Assembly: GCA_023653785.1 (NCBI GenBank)
Contig: JAMKCH010010297.1
Span: 45,381 to 109,380 of the forward strand
Source: Ophioderma brevispina
Taxonomy: Eukaryota > Echinodermata > Ophiuroidea > Amphilepidida > Ophiodermatidae
Direction of reading: 5' to 3'
DNA length: 64,000 nucleotides
Part shown: one piece after another, positions 47,320 to 58,100 of the stretch
Numbering within the stretch: position 1 is the first letter of the stretch
Layout: each line of letters begins with the position of its first letter
Made by a program: the position numbers and the translations under genes
The notes under the pieces: generated by a model
The model's input: the letters and a program-made list of their open reading frames with translations, nothing else
What the model was told of the DNA's origin: nothing
The model's database searches: none

Positions 47320-48040
47320 TGCTGTTTCGATTGTTGGTGTTCTCATTTGCTTTCGTGGTTCACAACGTTTAGTGGTCCCCCATTCTTTGGGTTGTTTTGG
47401 TGTTCTATGTTCTAAGGTGGGCGGTACCCATTGTTTGATGAGTTTTATGTCTGCGTGGATTCCAGTGTTTGGTATCCCTTGGCATGGTGTTTCCCAGTGT
47501 TTGGTGGTTCCATGCTTGGGTGGTTTCCGATGTTTAATATTCCATGGAGGGTGGATTCCCAATGTTTGTTGGTGTCCAGTGTTTGGTGGTTCCATATTCG
47601 AGTGGTCCACATTTTGGCCGTCAGTGTTGGTGGTTCCCAGTTGTTAAGTGGTTTCAAGTGGTTTGACCGGTTTCATTCTGGGATGATCCCCATTGATTGT
47701 TGGTCCAGTGTTTAGTGTTCCATGGCTTTTGGGTGGTGGTTTTCGGTGCTTTGTGGTTCTAAGTCTGGTTCCCCCCACAAAGTTGGGATGGTGGGTCCCG
47801 TATTTGGTGGTTACCCTGCATGAGACGGTTACCAAGTGTTTAGTGGTTCTACGTTGTTGGGTGTTTGTGGTTCCATGCTTTTTATGGTTCCGGTGGTTGG
47901 TGGTTCCCGTCTAGGTGGTACCATGTCTTTGGTGGTTTCCCACATTTTTGGTGGTGCCCTTGTCTTTGTGGTTCTCGAGGTTTGGTTGATTGTTTCCATG
48001 CCTTTGTGGTTTCCCAGTGGCTTCATTGTCAATGTGTGTA
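47320..48040. repeat. G/T-rich minisatellite, unit about 20 bp
   Basis: TTTGGTGGTTCCCA-like units repeat imperfectly for about 720 bases with strong strand asymmetry (G/T on +). Long frames on both strands (for example 47305-47610 on -, and 47431-47715 and 47836-48048 on +) are periodic by-products rich in Pro-Pro-Asn-Thr or Val-Trp-Trp-Phe. Confidence 0.8.
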
Positions 48041-48120
48041 TTATTTAGTCTGCAGGGGGTATCCAGGCTCTTACTTCTCTAGATAGGATCATTCGTATCC
48101 TTGTACTACTGTTAGAATGA

Positions 48121-48200
48121 AAATAAAATTTGTCAACTCATGGCTCGACCAATAAATTTGAGTATTGGACTGAATCAATGAATCCAATTTTATAACAAAA
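48121..48200. repeat. Foldback-family fragment
   Basis: The words AACTCATGGCTCGACCAATA, AATTTGAGT and AATCCAATTTTATAA match half of the hairpin repeats at 51341-51499 and 51905-52026. Confidence 0.5.
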
Positions 48201-48270
48201 TTTGTAATCACATGTTTTTGGTGATATGCTTCCATGTGAGGGAGAAGACATATGAAAAATCGGACCATGA

Positions 48271-48601
48271 GGCGACGAAAAAAGAAAACCCTGTTTTACG
48301 GGCGAGCGGACCTTTCGAGTAAGGTCGGTCGGTCGGGCGAATTTTTTCTTTTTTATTTTTTTTTCTTTTCTGGAGCTCAAAATTGGCCTAAATTAGCCCC
48401 AAAATCTGAAAAATCAATAGAAAAAATGAAATTTTTTTACAAACAAATTTTCTATAAAAAAAATTTGCCAAAATTGATAAATTTGGGCTAAAAACAGGCT
48501 GATTTTACATGATTTTTGGAAAAACTAAAAAAAAAAATCTGCAAAACTGAAAAACCAGGGTCGGTCGGGCCCGTAAAACAGGGTTTTTTACTTTTGTCGC
48601 C
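48271..48601. mobile_element. 331-bp MITE, copy B, TGA target duplication
   Basis: Begins GGCGACGAAAAAAGAAAACC and ends GGTTTTTTACTTTTGTCGCC. TGA is duplicated at 48268-48270 and 48602-48604. The interior is nearly collinear with copy A at 31315-31667, 17 kb away in the same orientation. Confidence 0.9.
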
Positions 48602-48619
48602 TGATCGGGATTTTTTTTG

Positions 48620-48712
48620 TGGGCCGCCAGCATAGCTGGCAGGACCACTTTGCATTCCGTTGTGCGTATGTGTGTGTGTACGTATGTGTGTGTATGCGTG
48701 TGCGGCCCACAG
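48620..48712. repeat. TG microsatellite between inverted GTGGGCCGC ends
   Basis: GTGGGCCGC (48620-48628) and GCGGCCCAC (about 48701-48709) are inverted repeats around AGCATAGCTGGCAGGACCAC and a TGTG/TACG-rich microsatellite. It could be a small SINE-like or hairpin repeat; not enough evidence to decide. Confidence 0.5.
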
Positions 48713-49444
48713 CTTATATTCACTATATATCGTGAACGCGAAAGTCGAGAAACGCGAAATTCTAGTTGTTTATTGATATCGATTTTTATGATTTTTTTCT
48801 TTTGAAATTTTAAAAATCATAATCAAATTAGTGATTTATGTGCTATATTTGTCGCTATTAATTTGATATTTTAGACATCTTTTGCTCAGTAAATAAACTC
48901 AAAACCTATGGATTTCCTTTGCTTTACGCTTACATAATTAGTATGCCAATAATAAAGAGTTTGACTTAAAGTATACTGATTCAAATAGTCTGATTTAAAT
49001 CATGTTTAAGTAACAAATTGATTGAAATCGTCAAATTTGTACATAAAAAAATCAGTCTAATTCAAATCACAGTTGGTATTCGAAAAAAAGAAAGAACAAA
49101 AAGACAGCCTAACAAAGCCCACGGACAAACACAATTTACATAAAGTCAAGTATCCATATTCAGAAGTCTCTGTGTGACTGACTGGATGTAGATTTATTGT
49201 GGATTGTGGTGGTAATTCCATGTAAATTTGTAATCAAATTTACATATATCAACAGTTGGTTAAAGTCCCTTGGTGCCAATTTTGCATTTAAAATGTGAAA
49301 AACTCTTAAGCTATGCCAAATTAGGCAAAAAGAATTCTAAAATTTAATTTTCCCCTCAAAATTGTTAAAAATTAAAAAGTTGATATAAACTCAGTGCAGA
49401 TTTGAAAGAAATAATTTGATTTAAAGTGTTAAGTGATAAGTGTT
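48713..49444. other. No gene recognised
   Basis: AT-rich, with repeated TTTGA/TCAAA words (for example ATTTGATTACAAATTTAC around 49220). No coding or element structure that I can support. Confidence 0.5.
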
Positions 49445-49448
49445 TTAA

Positions 49449-49795
49449 AGCTGACTCAGAGATTTCCCGATGAGGGCGCCCTCAATTTTCAAATAAATTG
49501 TGTTTTTTTGCATGCATACGTAATGCTTGTCCATATGCTAATCACTGTGTGAAATAGCTAAGCTCAAATCGAAGTCCTTCATATAGAAAATCACATCTTT
49601 GTTTAAAAATTCCGGATCCGGAAATTCTGTTATACCTATGGCACTGTTATATACACATAAATGTTTACTGCATCAAAACGAAAAATCCGATTCATCTCAA
49701 ACTTTGGAATTGAGCATTCTAGGTGACTATCTTTAGTTCTAGTTGACTAATTAATATATTTAAAAAATTATATTCAGAAATCTCTGAGTCAGACT
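49449..49795. mobile_element. 347-bp TTAA MITE with GACTCAGAGATTTC ends
   Basis: TTAA lies at 49445-49448 and 49796-49799. The left end AGCTGACTCAGAGATTTC and the reverse complement of the right end, AGTCTGACTCAGAGATTTC, differ by one indel. A perfect palindrome TTCCGGATCCGGAA sits inside at 49610-49623. A related, more decayed copy lies at about 53800-54012. Confidence 0.85.
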
Positions 49796-49799
49796 TTAA

Positions 49800-50465
49800 C
49801 GTTCCAACACTGCTGCCGATTTCACAAAAAAGTGGTTGGACCTAATGTTAATTTTACTCTACTCCTTTTTATTTCATTTTGAAACTATCATTAGCTTGTG
49901 CTGATAAAAGGGATAAGGAGCTAAAAGAGTAAAACGTGTAAGGTCTGGTCCGACGTCGGGAAGGAAAAAAATCCCTAAACCAGCTCCCTGGCATGTTCTT
50001 GAAAAGTATATAGCGCCGCGCTTCGACAGTTACTGACGTTGTTCGTGTTGTTGTGGCATTTATACTAAGTGGCATTGCGTATTTGTTGGCATTACGCCCT
50101 CTTCTAACATTCTCATAAAGCCTAAGGTGGCTCGATAAAACAAATATTATTTTTTTACGCGCATGTACCCACAAATGCGAAAGAAAATACTCTCTGTTTA
50201 TCAGATTTGCCGATTTTCCACTGTTCAATATACCGTATAGGGTTTTGTGGGACGTTTTTTTAATGTACCAAACGAATAGCTTTTGTAACCAAAAGTAAAA
50301 CACCACAGGAAGGCGGGCACACACCTATCGGAGTTGGGGGGGGGGGGGCATGGGACGGGGATATGCGGCTCCGCAGGGTGCGGCCGAGAAGGGTATAATT
50401 TTCAGCCTCTCTTGTATTGATCGGTCCCTTTTTCTTGAAAATTAGGTTACAAATATATATATTGC
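49800..50465. other. Unassigned stretch
   Basis: A 151-codon minus-strand frame (49869-50324) is present, with no conserved motif I recognise. A G-run lies at 50336-50348. CG-containing words are more frequent than in the neighbours. I do not call a gene. Confidence 0.35.
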
Positions 50466-50668
50466 CAGTGGCGTGTCGGGCCTGCCCTCTCTGAGGGGGC
50501 AAATTTCCCAGTCTTGGGAAATTTTTGCTCTCAGGGGGGTCAAAAGGGCAATTTTTCCCGGTCAGAGGGCTAAAAAACGGCTGATTTAGTGTGATTTTTT
50601 CAATTTTTTCCCGGCCAAAGTCGTCAGGGGGCAACCTGCCCCCCTGCCCCCCGCCTGTTACGCCACTG
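50466..50668. mobile_element. 203-bp hAT-type MITE with perfect 8-bp TSD
   Basis: CAGTGGCGTGTCGGGC at left and TTACGCCACTG at right are inverted ends. TATATTGC is duplicated exactly at 50458-50465 and 50669-50676. The interior has GGGGGCAAATTT-like and CCCGG-rich blocks similar in style to the elements at 5633 and 38550. Confidence 0.92.
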
Positions 50669-50959
50669 TATATTGCTGTGGTCAATCAGGTACCGGGTGT
50701 ATAAAACCCCACGGTGTGAAAAATAGTGCTTAAAGAATGACTCAAAATATTTACATTTTAACAATTAGTTTTCTGGGGCTTCCCCCAAACCTCCACAAAA
50801 AGCCTGTTTTGCACTAAGTCTTTCGGGCTCTTGCTATATTCCCCTTTTCTTTAAATCCTCCCCTGATAACTCCTAGCACAATATATAGGTATAGAGATGG
50901 GTAGTTCAACAACTTTATGTTTAACATGTTTAAGGATAGGTAAGATTACCGGTATATAG

Positions 50960-51189
50960 AAGGGCACTTTTTCCAATTTTCCAAAAAAAAATCTCGAGCA
51001 ATTGCTCATTTTGCACTGTTATGTAAAAAGAAAATCACCAAATTTGGGCAAATATAAGCGATTTGGAGCCAAGATTTGATTAAAAACTAAAAATTTGGGA
51101 AGTTTTGCCCCCTCCCGAATTTCACTATTAGTATTACTACCCCCCAAAAAAATAACCCCACTCGAAAAAGAAGTCTGGCGCCGCCACTG
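50960..51189. mobile_element. hAT-type MITE fragment, right end only
   Basis: GGCGCCGCCACTG (51177-51189) is the right terminus of the family seen at 5633-5909. The preceding 200 bases carry the same CAAATTTGGGCAAA..TTTTGCCCCCTCCC style. No left terminus was found, so it is truncated and its left limit is approximate. Confidence 0.55.
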
Positions 51190-51340
51190 ATTTTGGGCGA
51201 AGAATGTGTGGGAGGTCGGAAAGAAATTAATAATGTCATCTATGAGCCCATAGATGACACTGCAAACCCCCGGGGCAAAACCTTTATTTCTATATTGAGT
51301 TTGATCTCAAATTAAAACGCATTCGCGACCCATATTGATA

Positions 51341-51499
51341 TAATATTGGATGATTTGAGTAGGATACAAGAATTTATCGGTCAAGCTATGAGTTTTGAAA
51401 ATATTGTGCGAGTCGCGAAGCGACGAGCGCAATACTTTTCAAAACTCATAGCGAGACCAATAAATTCTTGTATCCTGCGATAAGCATCATCCAATATTA
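51341..51499. repeat. 159-bp near-perfect hairpin (foldback MITE)
   Basis: TAATATTGGATGAT at the left end is exactly inverted at 51486-51499. The two arms (about 75 bp each) match throughout, including GGATACAAGAATTTAT and GCTATGAGTTTTGAAAA, closing on GTCGCGAAGCGAC at the centre. Weaker members lie at 39590-39700, 48121-48200 and 51905-52026. Confidence 0.88.
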
Positions 51500-51904
51500 T
51501 CATTATTATGTTTTCCGAATCTGACTTGAACCCAAACTAGTGAAGCAGGCTTGACCTGGCTTCATGTTTATAGAGTAACTAAATCCTACCAATCCGAGAA
51601 CCACCAATAAAGTCTCAACAGTAGACAGCAAAATCCAAAATCATGACACCCCTCAAAGAAATGGATCATCCCTAAAGTTCTTCAACCAATCAGTAGCCTC
51701 CCAGAAAAACTCATGTCCTGGTCTTTAAAACTCATGTCATGGTCTCAAAAAACTCATGTCACCGTCTCAGGTGCATGGTTTTATTGTTCATTAAGCTGTG
51801 TACAAATGTATTGGATGGAAGATTCTGAAAACATAATAATGTAGATTATCATGTTTTGAGGAGTTCAAGTGTTGAAAATATTGGATCCAAAACATGATAA
51901 TCAT

Positions 51905-52026
51905 AAAATTGGATGATTTATGCCGAAAATTTATTGGTCTCGCTACGAGTTTTCAAATATTTAAATATTTTTGCAACTTATCGCTCGACCAATAAATTTG
52001 GGCTTAATCGATCCAATTTTATAAGA
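51905..52026. repeat. Second foldback-family member
   Basis: ATAAAATTGGAT..TTTATTGGTCTCGCTACGAGTTTT pairs with AACTTATCGCTCGACCAATAAA..GATCCAATTTTAT across a short centre containing AAATATTTAAATATTT. Same family as 51341-51499, more diverged. Confidence 0.75.
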
Positions 52027-52756
52027 ATAACGTGCAGTAAATTGATTAGAATGCTGCATTTTCAGTAATGGGCAGTATATACAGGTAATAGAATGTCACA
52101 TATTTTTGATTCTTTTATTACAAGAAACTACTCAGGGCCTACAAAGTATGCCTTATGTTTTATAGGCCTACTATCATTCACACGTGATTTTGATTAGGAA
52201 TTAACAGTGGATACACTCTAAATTTTGCAATGGATAATGTAGTTATGTACAAATTGTTGACCCATTTGTTTTACTCTAGGGGACCTAATGATACTATTTA
52301 GCCAAAAGAACTTTGAATAGACCTGTCTACAAAGAACGCTATATATGACATTTTATATCTCATAAAATGGTCGTAGATTAATTGCATTACGGGAAAATGA
52401 TTGTAAATTGTTTGCAGACGATGTTCAGCTTTTTATACAAAAATATGTGTTTGTATTTTCGGGACAACTATATGTTAGTGACACTAATACATAGTTGTTC
52501 CAAAATACAAGCACATACACACGATATGTATTTGTATCTGTATAATAAAAACTGAAAAGTATGTGCCTTCAGTTTTGACCCAGATGGCCCCAAGGGTCAC
52601 TTTGTAAAACATATTATGACCTATTCGCAGTGTACATAAACAGATTTATTCAAAGTTCTTTTGGCTATATCATCAGTAGAGTTCAGCAAATGGTTCAACC
52701 ATTTGTGTACAACTACATTACCCTTGCAAAATTTAGAGTGTAACATATAAGTACTC
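52027..52756. other. No gene recognised
   Basis: AT-rich. TATGTATTTGTAT-type words appear around 52445-52545 in both orientations (TAGTTGT and ACAACTA pairs), suggesting an old hairpin. No coding evidence. Confidence 0.45.
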
Positions 52757-52835
<79 letters not shown>

Positions 52836-53150
52836 ACGAAAGAAAGAAAGAAAGAAAAGAAAAGGAAGGTATAGGTAGGTAGGGAGGTAGGTATAGGCAG
52901 GCAGGCAGGCAGGAAGGAAGGTAGGAAGGAATGAAAGGGAGGGAAAGGAAAGGAAAGGAAAGGGGAAAGGAAGGGAAAGGAAGGGGAAAGAAAGGGAAAG
53001 GAAAGGCGAAAGGAAAGGCAAAAGGAAAGGAAATGAACAGGAAAGGAAAGGCGAAAGGAAAGGCAAAAGGAAAGGAAATGAACGGGAAAGGAAAGTGGAA
53101 GGGAAAGTAAAGGAATGGAAAGGAAATGAAAGAAGGAAGGTATAGGTAGG
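52757..53150. repeat. About 400-bp polypurine tract: (GAAA)n, GGTA, AGGC, GGAAA
   Basis: About 100 bases of GAAA repeat (52757-52860) pass into GGTAGGTA, then AGGCAGGC, then GGAAAGGAAAG/GGCGAAA units to about 53150. The + strand is almost pure purine. Three long minus-strand frames (Phe/Leu/Ser/Pro-rich, largest 298 codons) arise solely from it. Confidence 0.95.
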
Positions 53151-53379
53151 TAAGAATGTAGATATAGGCTGGTGCTATAGTGGGCAGATGGATGGCCGGA
53201 TTGAAATAAATGGATGCATGGATGGATACTGCATAATCGCTTTTCATTTTTTCTTTTCCTACAACATTTATTTTTATTTTTATAGAAAAAAGTTTGCCAC
53301 ATTCTAGTATTGTATAGTGGTTTATTATTTTACGTTCCAAGTCACGACGTGACTGGCCCTCGGGAAATAAAACTATAAC

Positions 53380-53565
53380 ATAAACAAAACATAGCCATAT
53401 TAAAAAGTAAATCTTAAAGAAAAAAAAAGTACAGATTTTATGTGTGCCGTGCCGCCGAAGGAAACAAAACATAGCATATTTAAAAGTAAATCTTAAAGAA
53501 AAAAACCCCCCCCCCAACCAACAAGAAAGAAGTACAGATTTAGGTGTGCCGTGCCGCCGAAGTCT
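53380..53565. repeat. Two-copy tandem duplication ending GTGTGCCGTGCCGCCGAAG
   Basis: Copies at about 53387-53461 and 53468-53562 share AAAACATAGC..TTTAAAAAGTAAATCTTAAAGAAAA, AGTACAGATTT and GTGTGCCGTGCCGCCGAAG. Copy 2 has an added CCCCCCCCCCAACCAACAAG stretch. Confidence 0.75.
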
Positions 53566-53799
53566 TCACGATTTTGTGAAGAAATTTAAATTTTAGAATT
53601 GCTTTACGTTTTAATTTTGTTATATATGAATTACCTCTTTAATATGCACGTATATGCTTGTATTGCAGTAAAGGCCCGACTCATCAGGATACTTAAGATG
53701 AGGATAGTGCAATCCAAATGTGTAAGAAATCTTTTCTTGCATGTGTTTCTTGTCATAAAGAATGCTTGTGTCCACATTACTCCAAAACGCTCTGTTTCA

Positions 53800-54012
53800 T
53801 GGACAAAATTCACACCTTTGCAATAAAAATTCCGGATCCGGAATTTTTTATAAACATGTCCAATGGTATACTGTTGTACTACACATAAAGGTTTACGACA
53901 TCCAATATATCCGTTCATTTCAAAACTTGTGGAATCAGGTTTAGGGCATAGACTTGTCACTAGTTTAAAATAATAACACCAAATTATACCTCTGAAATTC
54001 TCTGAATCAGCC
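53800..54012. mobile_element. Decayed relative of the TTAA MITE at 49449
   Basis: It shares the central palindrome (here a perfect 24-bp palindrome at 53825-53848), ACACATAAAGGTTTAC, and a right-end CTCTGAATCAGCCTTTAA. The left terminus is not clear. Confidence 0.65.
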
Positions 54013-55147
54013 TTTAATTCCTATTTTTTGTTGTGTATGCACGTGTCCTTGGACAATCTGAGAAGAAAATCAACAGCTCAATTATGATTATGTCATTTCG
54101 CAGCCCACTCTCTCTCTATCTGTAATATCTATTATGTAGTCATGACCCGGAGCTGCAACAATACAGACCGTTATATACCGACTTTGCTTGTCGAACTGGG
54201 TCATTGACCTAAACAATGAAGATGATACGCATCTATCTGTACAGGTGATACAGGTGAGAGAAGAAAGAAAGAACCCACGATGGATAGTATCAACACAACA
54301 ACAACACAGCTGGGACTCACCCGGGGGGATTCGCTACGTGTCTTCCGAGCCCCCAAACACCGATTATGTCGCTTTCCCATAATAAACATCCTGGTTTTAA
54401 TAACAACCGACGTGCAGGTGGCTACATTTTGACCACGATCAAATATAACTGACAACTTGTTCGAGTTTCGAGGGAGGATTTCTATTGGATTATCGCTGTC
54501 GCACTTGATGTGATGCTATGTGATCACGTATAGTTGCACATGCATGGTTCACATTCAACTGCCGTATTCAGTAATTGAGGGAATGTAATCCAGTAAATTT
54601 GCTCAGTTTTCCAACTTGATTTGATTGATCTGAGGAGACGGCAGATACCGTGCGTCGTGATGATTGCTGATATTTGGCGATGTTAATTTCTGTGATTAAA
54701 TACAAGCATGTGAAACGGAGTGGACGTCACGGAGCAGGTGAATTTGTTCATGAAGTAGACACATCGATGAATCTCAGCCTGTCATCCACACAGGCTTTAC
54801 TACCCTGGCGAGATACCGGATGTAATTCAAAAGACTGCAGGGGAACAGAACCTCTATATTCATCAACTGCATTTTATAATATATTTCAGTAAATATAAAG
54901 TTATGAACGGCGTTTGCTTTTGATATACATCAAATGTTTTACTTGTTCGAATCCATAAATTCACATGGTACGGATGTGTTGTTTAATGTAGATTGAGTGT
55001 GCCAGAGAGAGGAGGAGGGAGAAGACGAAATTCCGGACGTGATTAGTGGAGAGGTTTGCGTGTGGTGGGTGGTAGTGAACCTCTATAGCCTGGGCAAACA
55101 GGACAGATGACTGAAATAGCTACAAGTGGATAGCACGTCGCGGGGAG
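54013..55147 (+). other. Probable upstream and 5'UTR region of the RhoGEF gene
   Basis: No transposon is recognised, unlike almost everything to the left. TC-rich run at 54101-54118; a TATATA word at about 54173. The last 150 bases are purine-rich (GAGAGGAGGAGGGAGAAGA near 55005-55025) and lead into an ATG with G at -3 and G at +4 at 55148. A donor-like CAGGTGAA lies near 54736 and could end an upstream exon; unproven. Confidence 0.4.
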
Positions 55148-58100
55148 ATGGGAGAAGAAGAAACTATGAACAGGTTCATTTTGGCCAAGCGCCGCTTGCA
55201 CATTGTTGAAACTGTGGATAATTCGGGCCAGGACTCATGATCACCTGAAGAAATCACCTGATCAGTTCGTGCCGTTACCAACTGTAGAAACGGACTCTAA
55301 CCAAAGTGAAAGACAAGAAATTTCCTCAGGATCCATTCCTGGTTCTGTTCGGTCCTCCTCCGTGCAAGAGAAATTTGGCTGCTCAAAGCAAAGACTGCTC
55401 AAGTTTCAAAAGGCAGCGGGTGGTAGTGGGCCAAGTTTGCAAACTAGCGAGGCGTGGACGGGGAATAGAAATAACACGCACAGGCCAAGGGCATCTGAAC
55501 AGACAGTAACGTACCAAGGTAAAACTGGGGTGTTGCTTTTGTCGTCTGGTTGTGGACCATTGAGCAGATACACAAGAAATCGCAGTGCTAGTGTAGATTT
55601 AGGACGTGTGGAGGATCCCCGATTACAAGGACCTAGCTCTTGGAAAATAAACCCCGACTATTGGGACGATGGATGGACATGTGGACCTCAATATCATGTC
55701 GTGGGTTGCGATTGCAAACACAGCAAACCCGGGGAGTTGGCTGAATCGTGTTTTGAGAAATCCTTAGGCAAATCACAGCGATTTGCTCGTATTGGAGACG
55801 GCGCCGCTGCCGAGCGCTCATCAAACGGAACTAAAAGCTTTGTTGCCGAGAATAAACAAATCAATGCCGTTCATTCAGATCTGCAAAGAAAATATTCTCA
55901 CGACTCGATGATGGCTCAAAGATCGCACCACGGACACCACCACCACCATCATCATCCCTACGACCGTGTCCCAGATTTGGATTTTCCGCCCCACAAGTCA
56001 GCCGATCCAGTGGATGGAAATACTCGCATGAATCGACTGGAATGCGAAAGTCCGCCGCATACGGCGACAAGAAATCTCAGTCGCAGTTACCTCCTTGCTC
56101 ATGAGCTGGGATGGAGTTTGGCGAGCGATGAAGAAGATGCAGATGACGAAAAATCGGAGCCCCCGGCAACACCAGCTGGAGATAGAATGATTACGGCTGA
56201 CGGGAAATCGACAGCCAAGCAAAGTGGAAAGAGATCGCTTGAACCCGAACAGAATGCATTAACATTATCCAATAAGACTCATGCAAGACAACATAACAGA
56301 CCAAGTGCGGATATTTCACATAGTTCATCTCAGGACGGGCGCGAGGCCCAGGCGAGTTCATCCAAATACAGCGATACGGGACAGCACGGGGGAGCTGTAG
56401 AAAATAATATACCGTTGGGATCACACTGTGAGAAGAATGACAACAACAATAGCGGAAGTTTTGGTTCTCATGGTGATAGGTCACCACAGCAACGAGGTAG
56501 GAAGCAAGTGCATGTACCCGGGAAGGGGAATTCACCAGTACAGGAACTAAGCCATTTGGGTGATAGGGACACACACGACTCACATGAAAGTCGTGCAAGG
56601 GTTGGTGCTGCCTCACCAAACACGCATGCAGCATTGGTAAATCAAGATCTATGTGAACATACTGAAGGAATTGCATGTAATAGCTGTACTAAGGAGCCTC
56701 TCACTTCGGCACAGCAAGCAAGAGCGAGAGCACAGGCACGATTGCAACGAGCTAATACATGCCCAGCTATTGACTTGGGAAACTCTATAGAAAAATCTTG
56801 TGTAGGACTGCAAAGTTTGGGGGATAGATCGGCAGCTTTGATGACTCATGATGAGGGTGAATCTCAGGAGAGAAAATCCAAATCACGCACCCTGTCTGCT
56901 AGCCCTCCGTTGTCCGGAACTTTGTCACTAGGTAGACCTTTCAAGCCATTAGCTGTGGCTAGGTTAGCTAAAGTCTCAAGGAAAAACCTCCAGTCATTTG
57001 AGGATCTCAGTCCAATAAGTTCACGATCTACAAGCCGAAGGTCAAGTTTATCTAGCACAGGAGCTTTGGAACCAAGAGATCTTCATGCTTTGGAGAAGGA
57101 GTTTGATGAAGCTATGCGCAAAGCAACCAATAAACCGAACTCACTTTCAGCAGCAGATTATGATTTGACAAGTCCAACACTTTATCGTAAGGAATTTCCA
57201 TATCCTGGCCAAACTTTAAGAGCAGTTTCTGAAGAGGGACGTTTAGGGGATATATCTGAATCGGACAGATCCATTGAAATGGCGAACAGAGATCGAGCCT
57301 CTCCAACTGATTCAGTGTATTCAGAATCTGATTGTGCTAAAATGTCAATACGAGTGGATTTTAGTAATCTCCGGGTGGGAAGACCAACTCTAGAAGGATT
57401 AAAATCAACTGAGACACGGACTTTCACAAAGCGATCTTCGTCAGAGTCCAGATTGCCTATTACAGTGGATTTAAGCTCACCGATGAGTGCACCGTCATCA
57501 CCTGTAAGGACGTTACAGGATTTAACGGCTAAAATGCGTGGAAGAGCGTTCAATTATGCAGAAGTTCAAATCACTCCACCCATCTCACCGGAACCTAGTG
57601 AACCAGGTGATGATGAAGGATGTGTTTAAGTGAACCTCATGAGTGGCCTGTTGTCGAGGTGACACCACGAAGGTCCAGAAAAACTGGAAAATTTATGCCA
57701 GAGGTTCCACAAATCCTGCTGAAAAACAAAGAAGAGTTGGAAAGAGAAGCATCTACAAAATTCACTCTCAAGGCTAATTTAAAACCACTGAACACAAAAC
57801 AAAGAACTTCAGAAATAACAGTAGGTGGGAAGCAAACTCATAAACTCAGTGGGCCAGGTGCAACATATATAGAATTAAAAAGTGAAAAAGTTGAAGTGCC
57901 ACTTACCCCAAGCAGTCGAAGGCGTAAAAAATACGCCACCAGTGGACAATCCTCATTGGATGGAGGTGGAAACACTGGAGAAACAAACGGACGATCTCGA
58001 AGTGATCCTACTCAAGAACGTAAACGATCTGTGTCAGATCTAGAAAGTGGATCTATTGATTCTCATTTGTTTGGTACATTACATGGAAGCAAATCTAATC

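Noticed and set aside
47305..48086. Several 60-100 codon frames on both strands rich in Pro-Asn-Thr or Val-Trp-Phe
   Set aside because: They follow the roughly 20-bp minisatellite period in all frames; not genes.
49869..50324. 151-codon minus-strand frame
   Set aside because: Longest frame in its region but no motif, no homologue recognised, and its start lies against a G-run and a MITE; not enough for a gene call.
52621..53517. 298-codon minus-strand frame and two overlapping Phe/Leu/Ser-rich frames
   Set aside because: They are the translation of the (GAAA)n/(GGAAA)n polypurine tract; no domain and no coding-like codon variation.
55203..55205. TTG as the real start of the main frame
   Set aside because: The frame is open to 55170 and a well-placed ATG lies at 55148 in another frame; a TTG start in an animal gene is unlikely.
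57620..57632. Programmed -1 ribosomal frameshift in the RhoGEF exon
   Set aside because: The shift window GTTTAAG lacks a canonical XXXYYYZ slippery heptamer, and a homopolymer indel is simpler.
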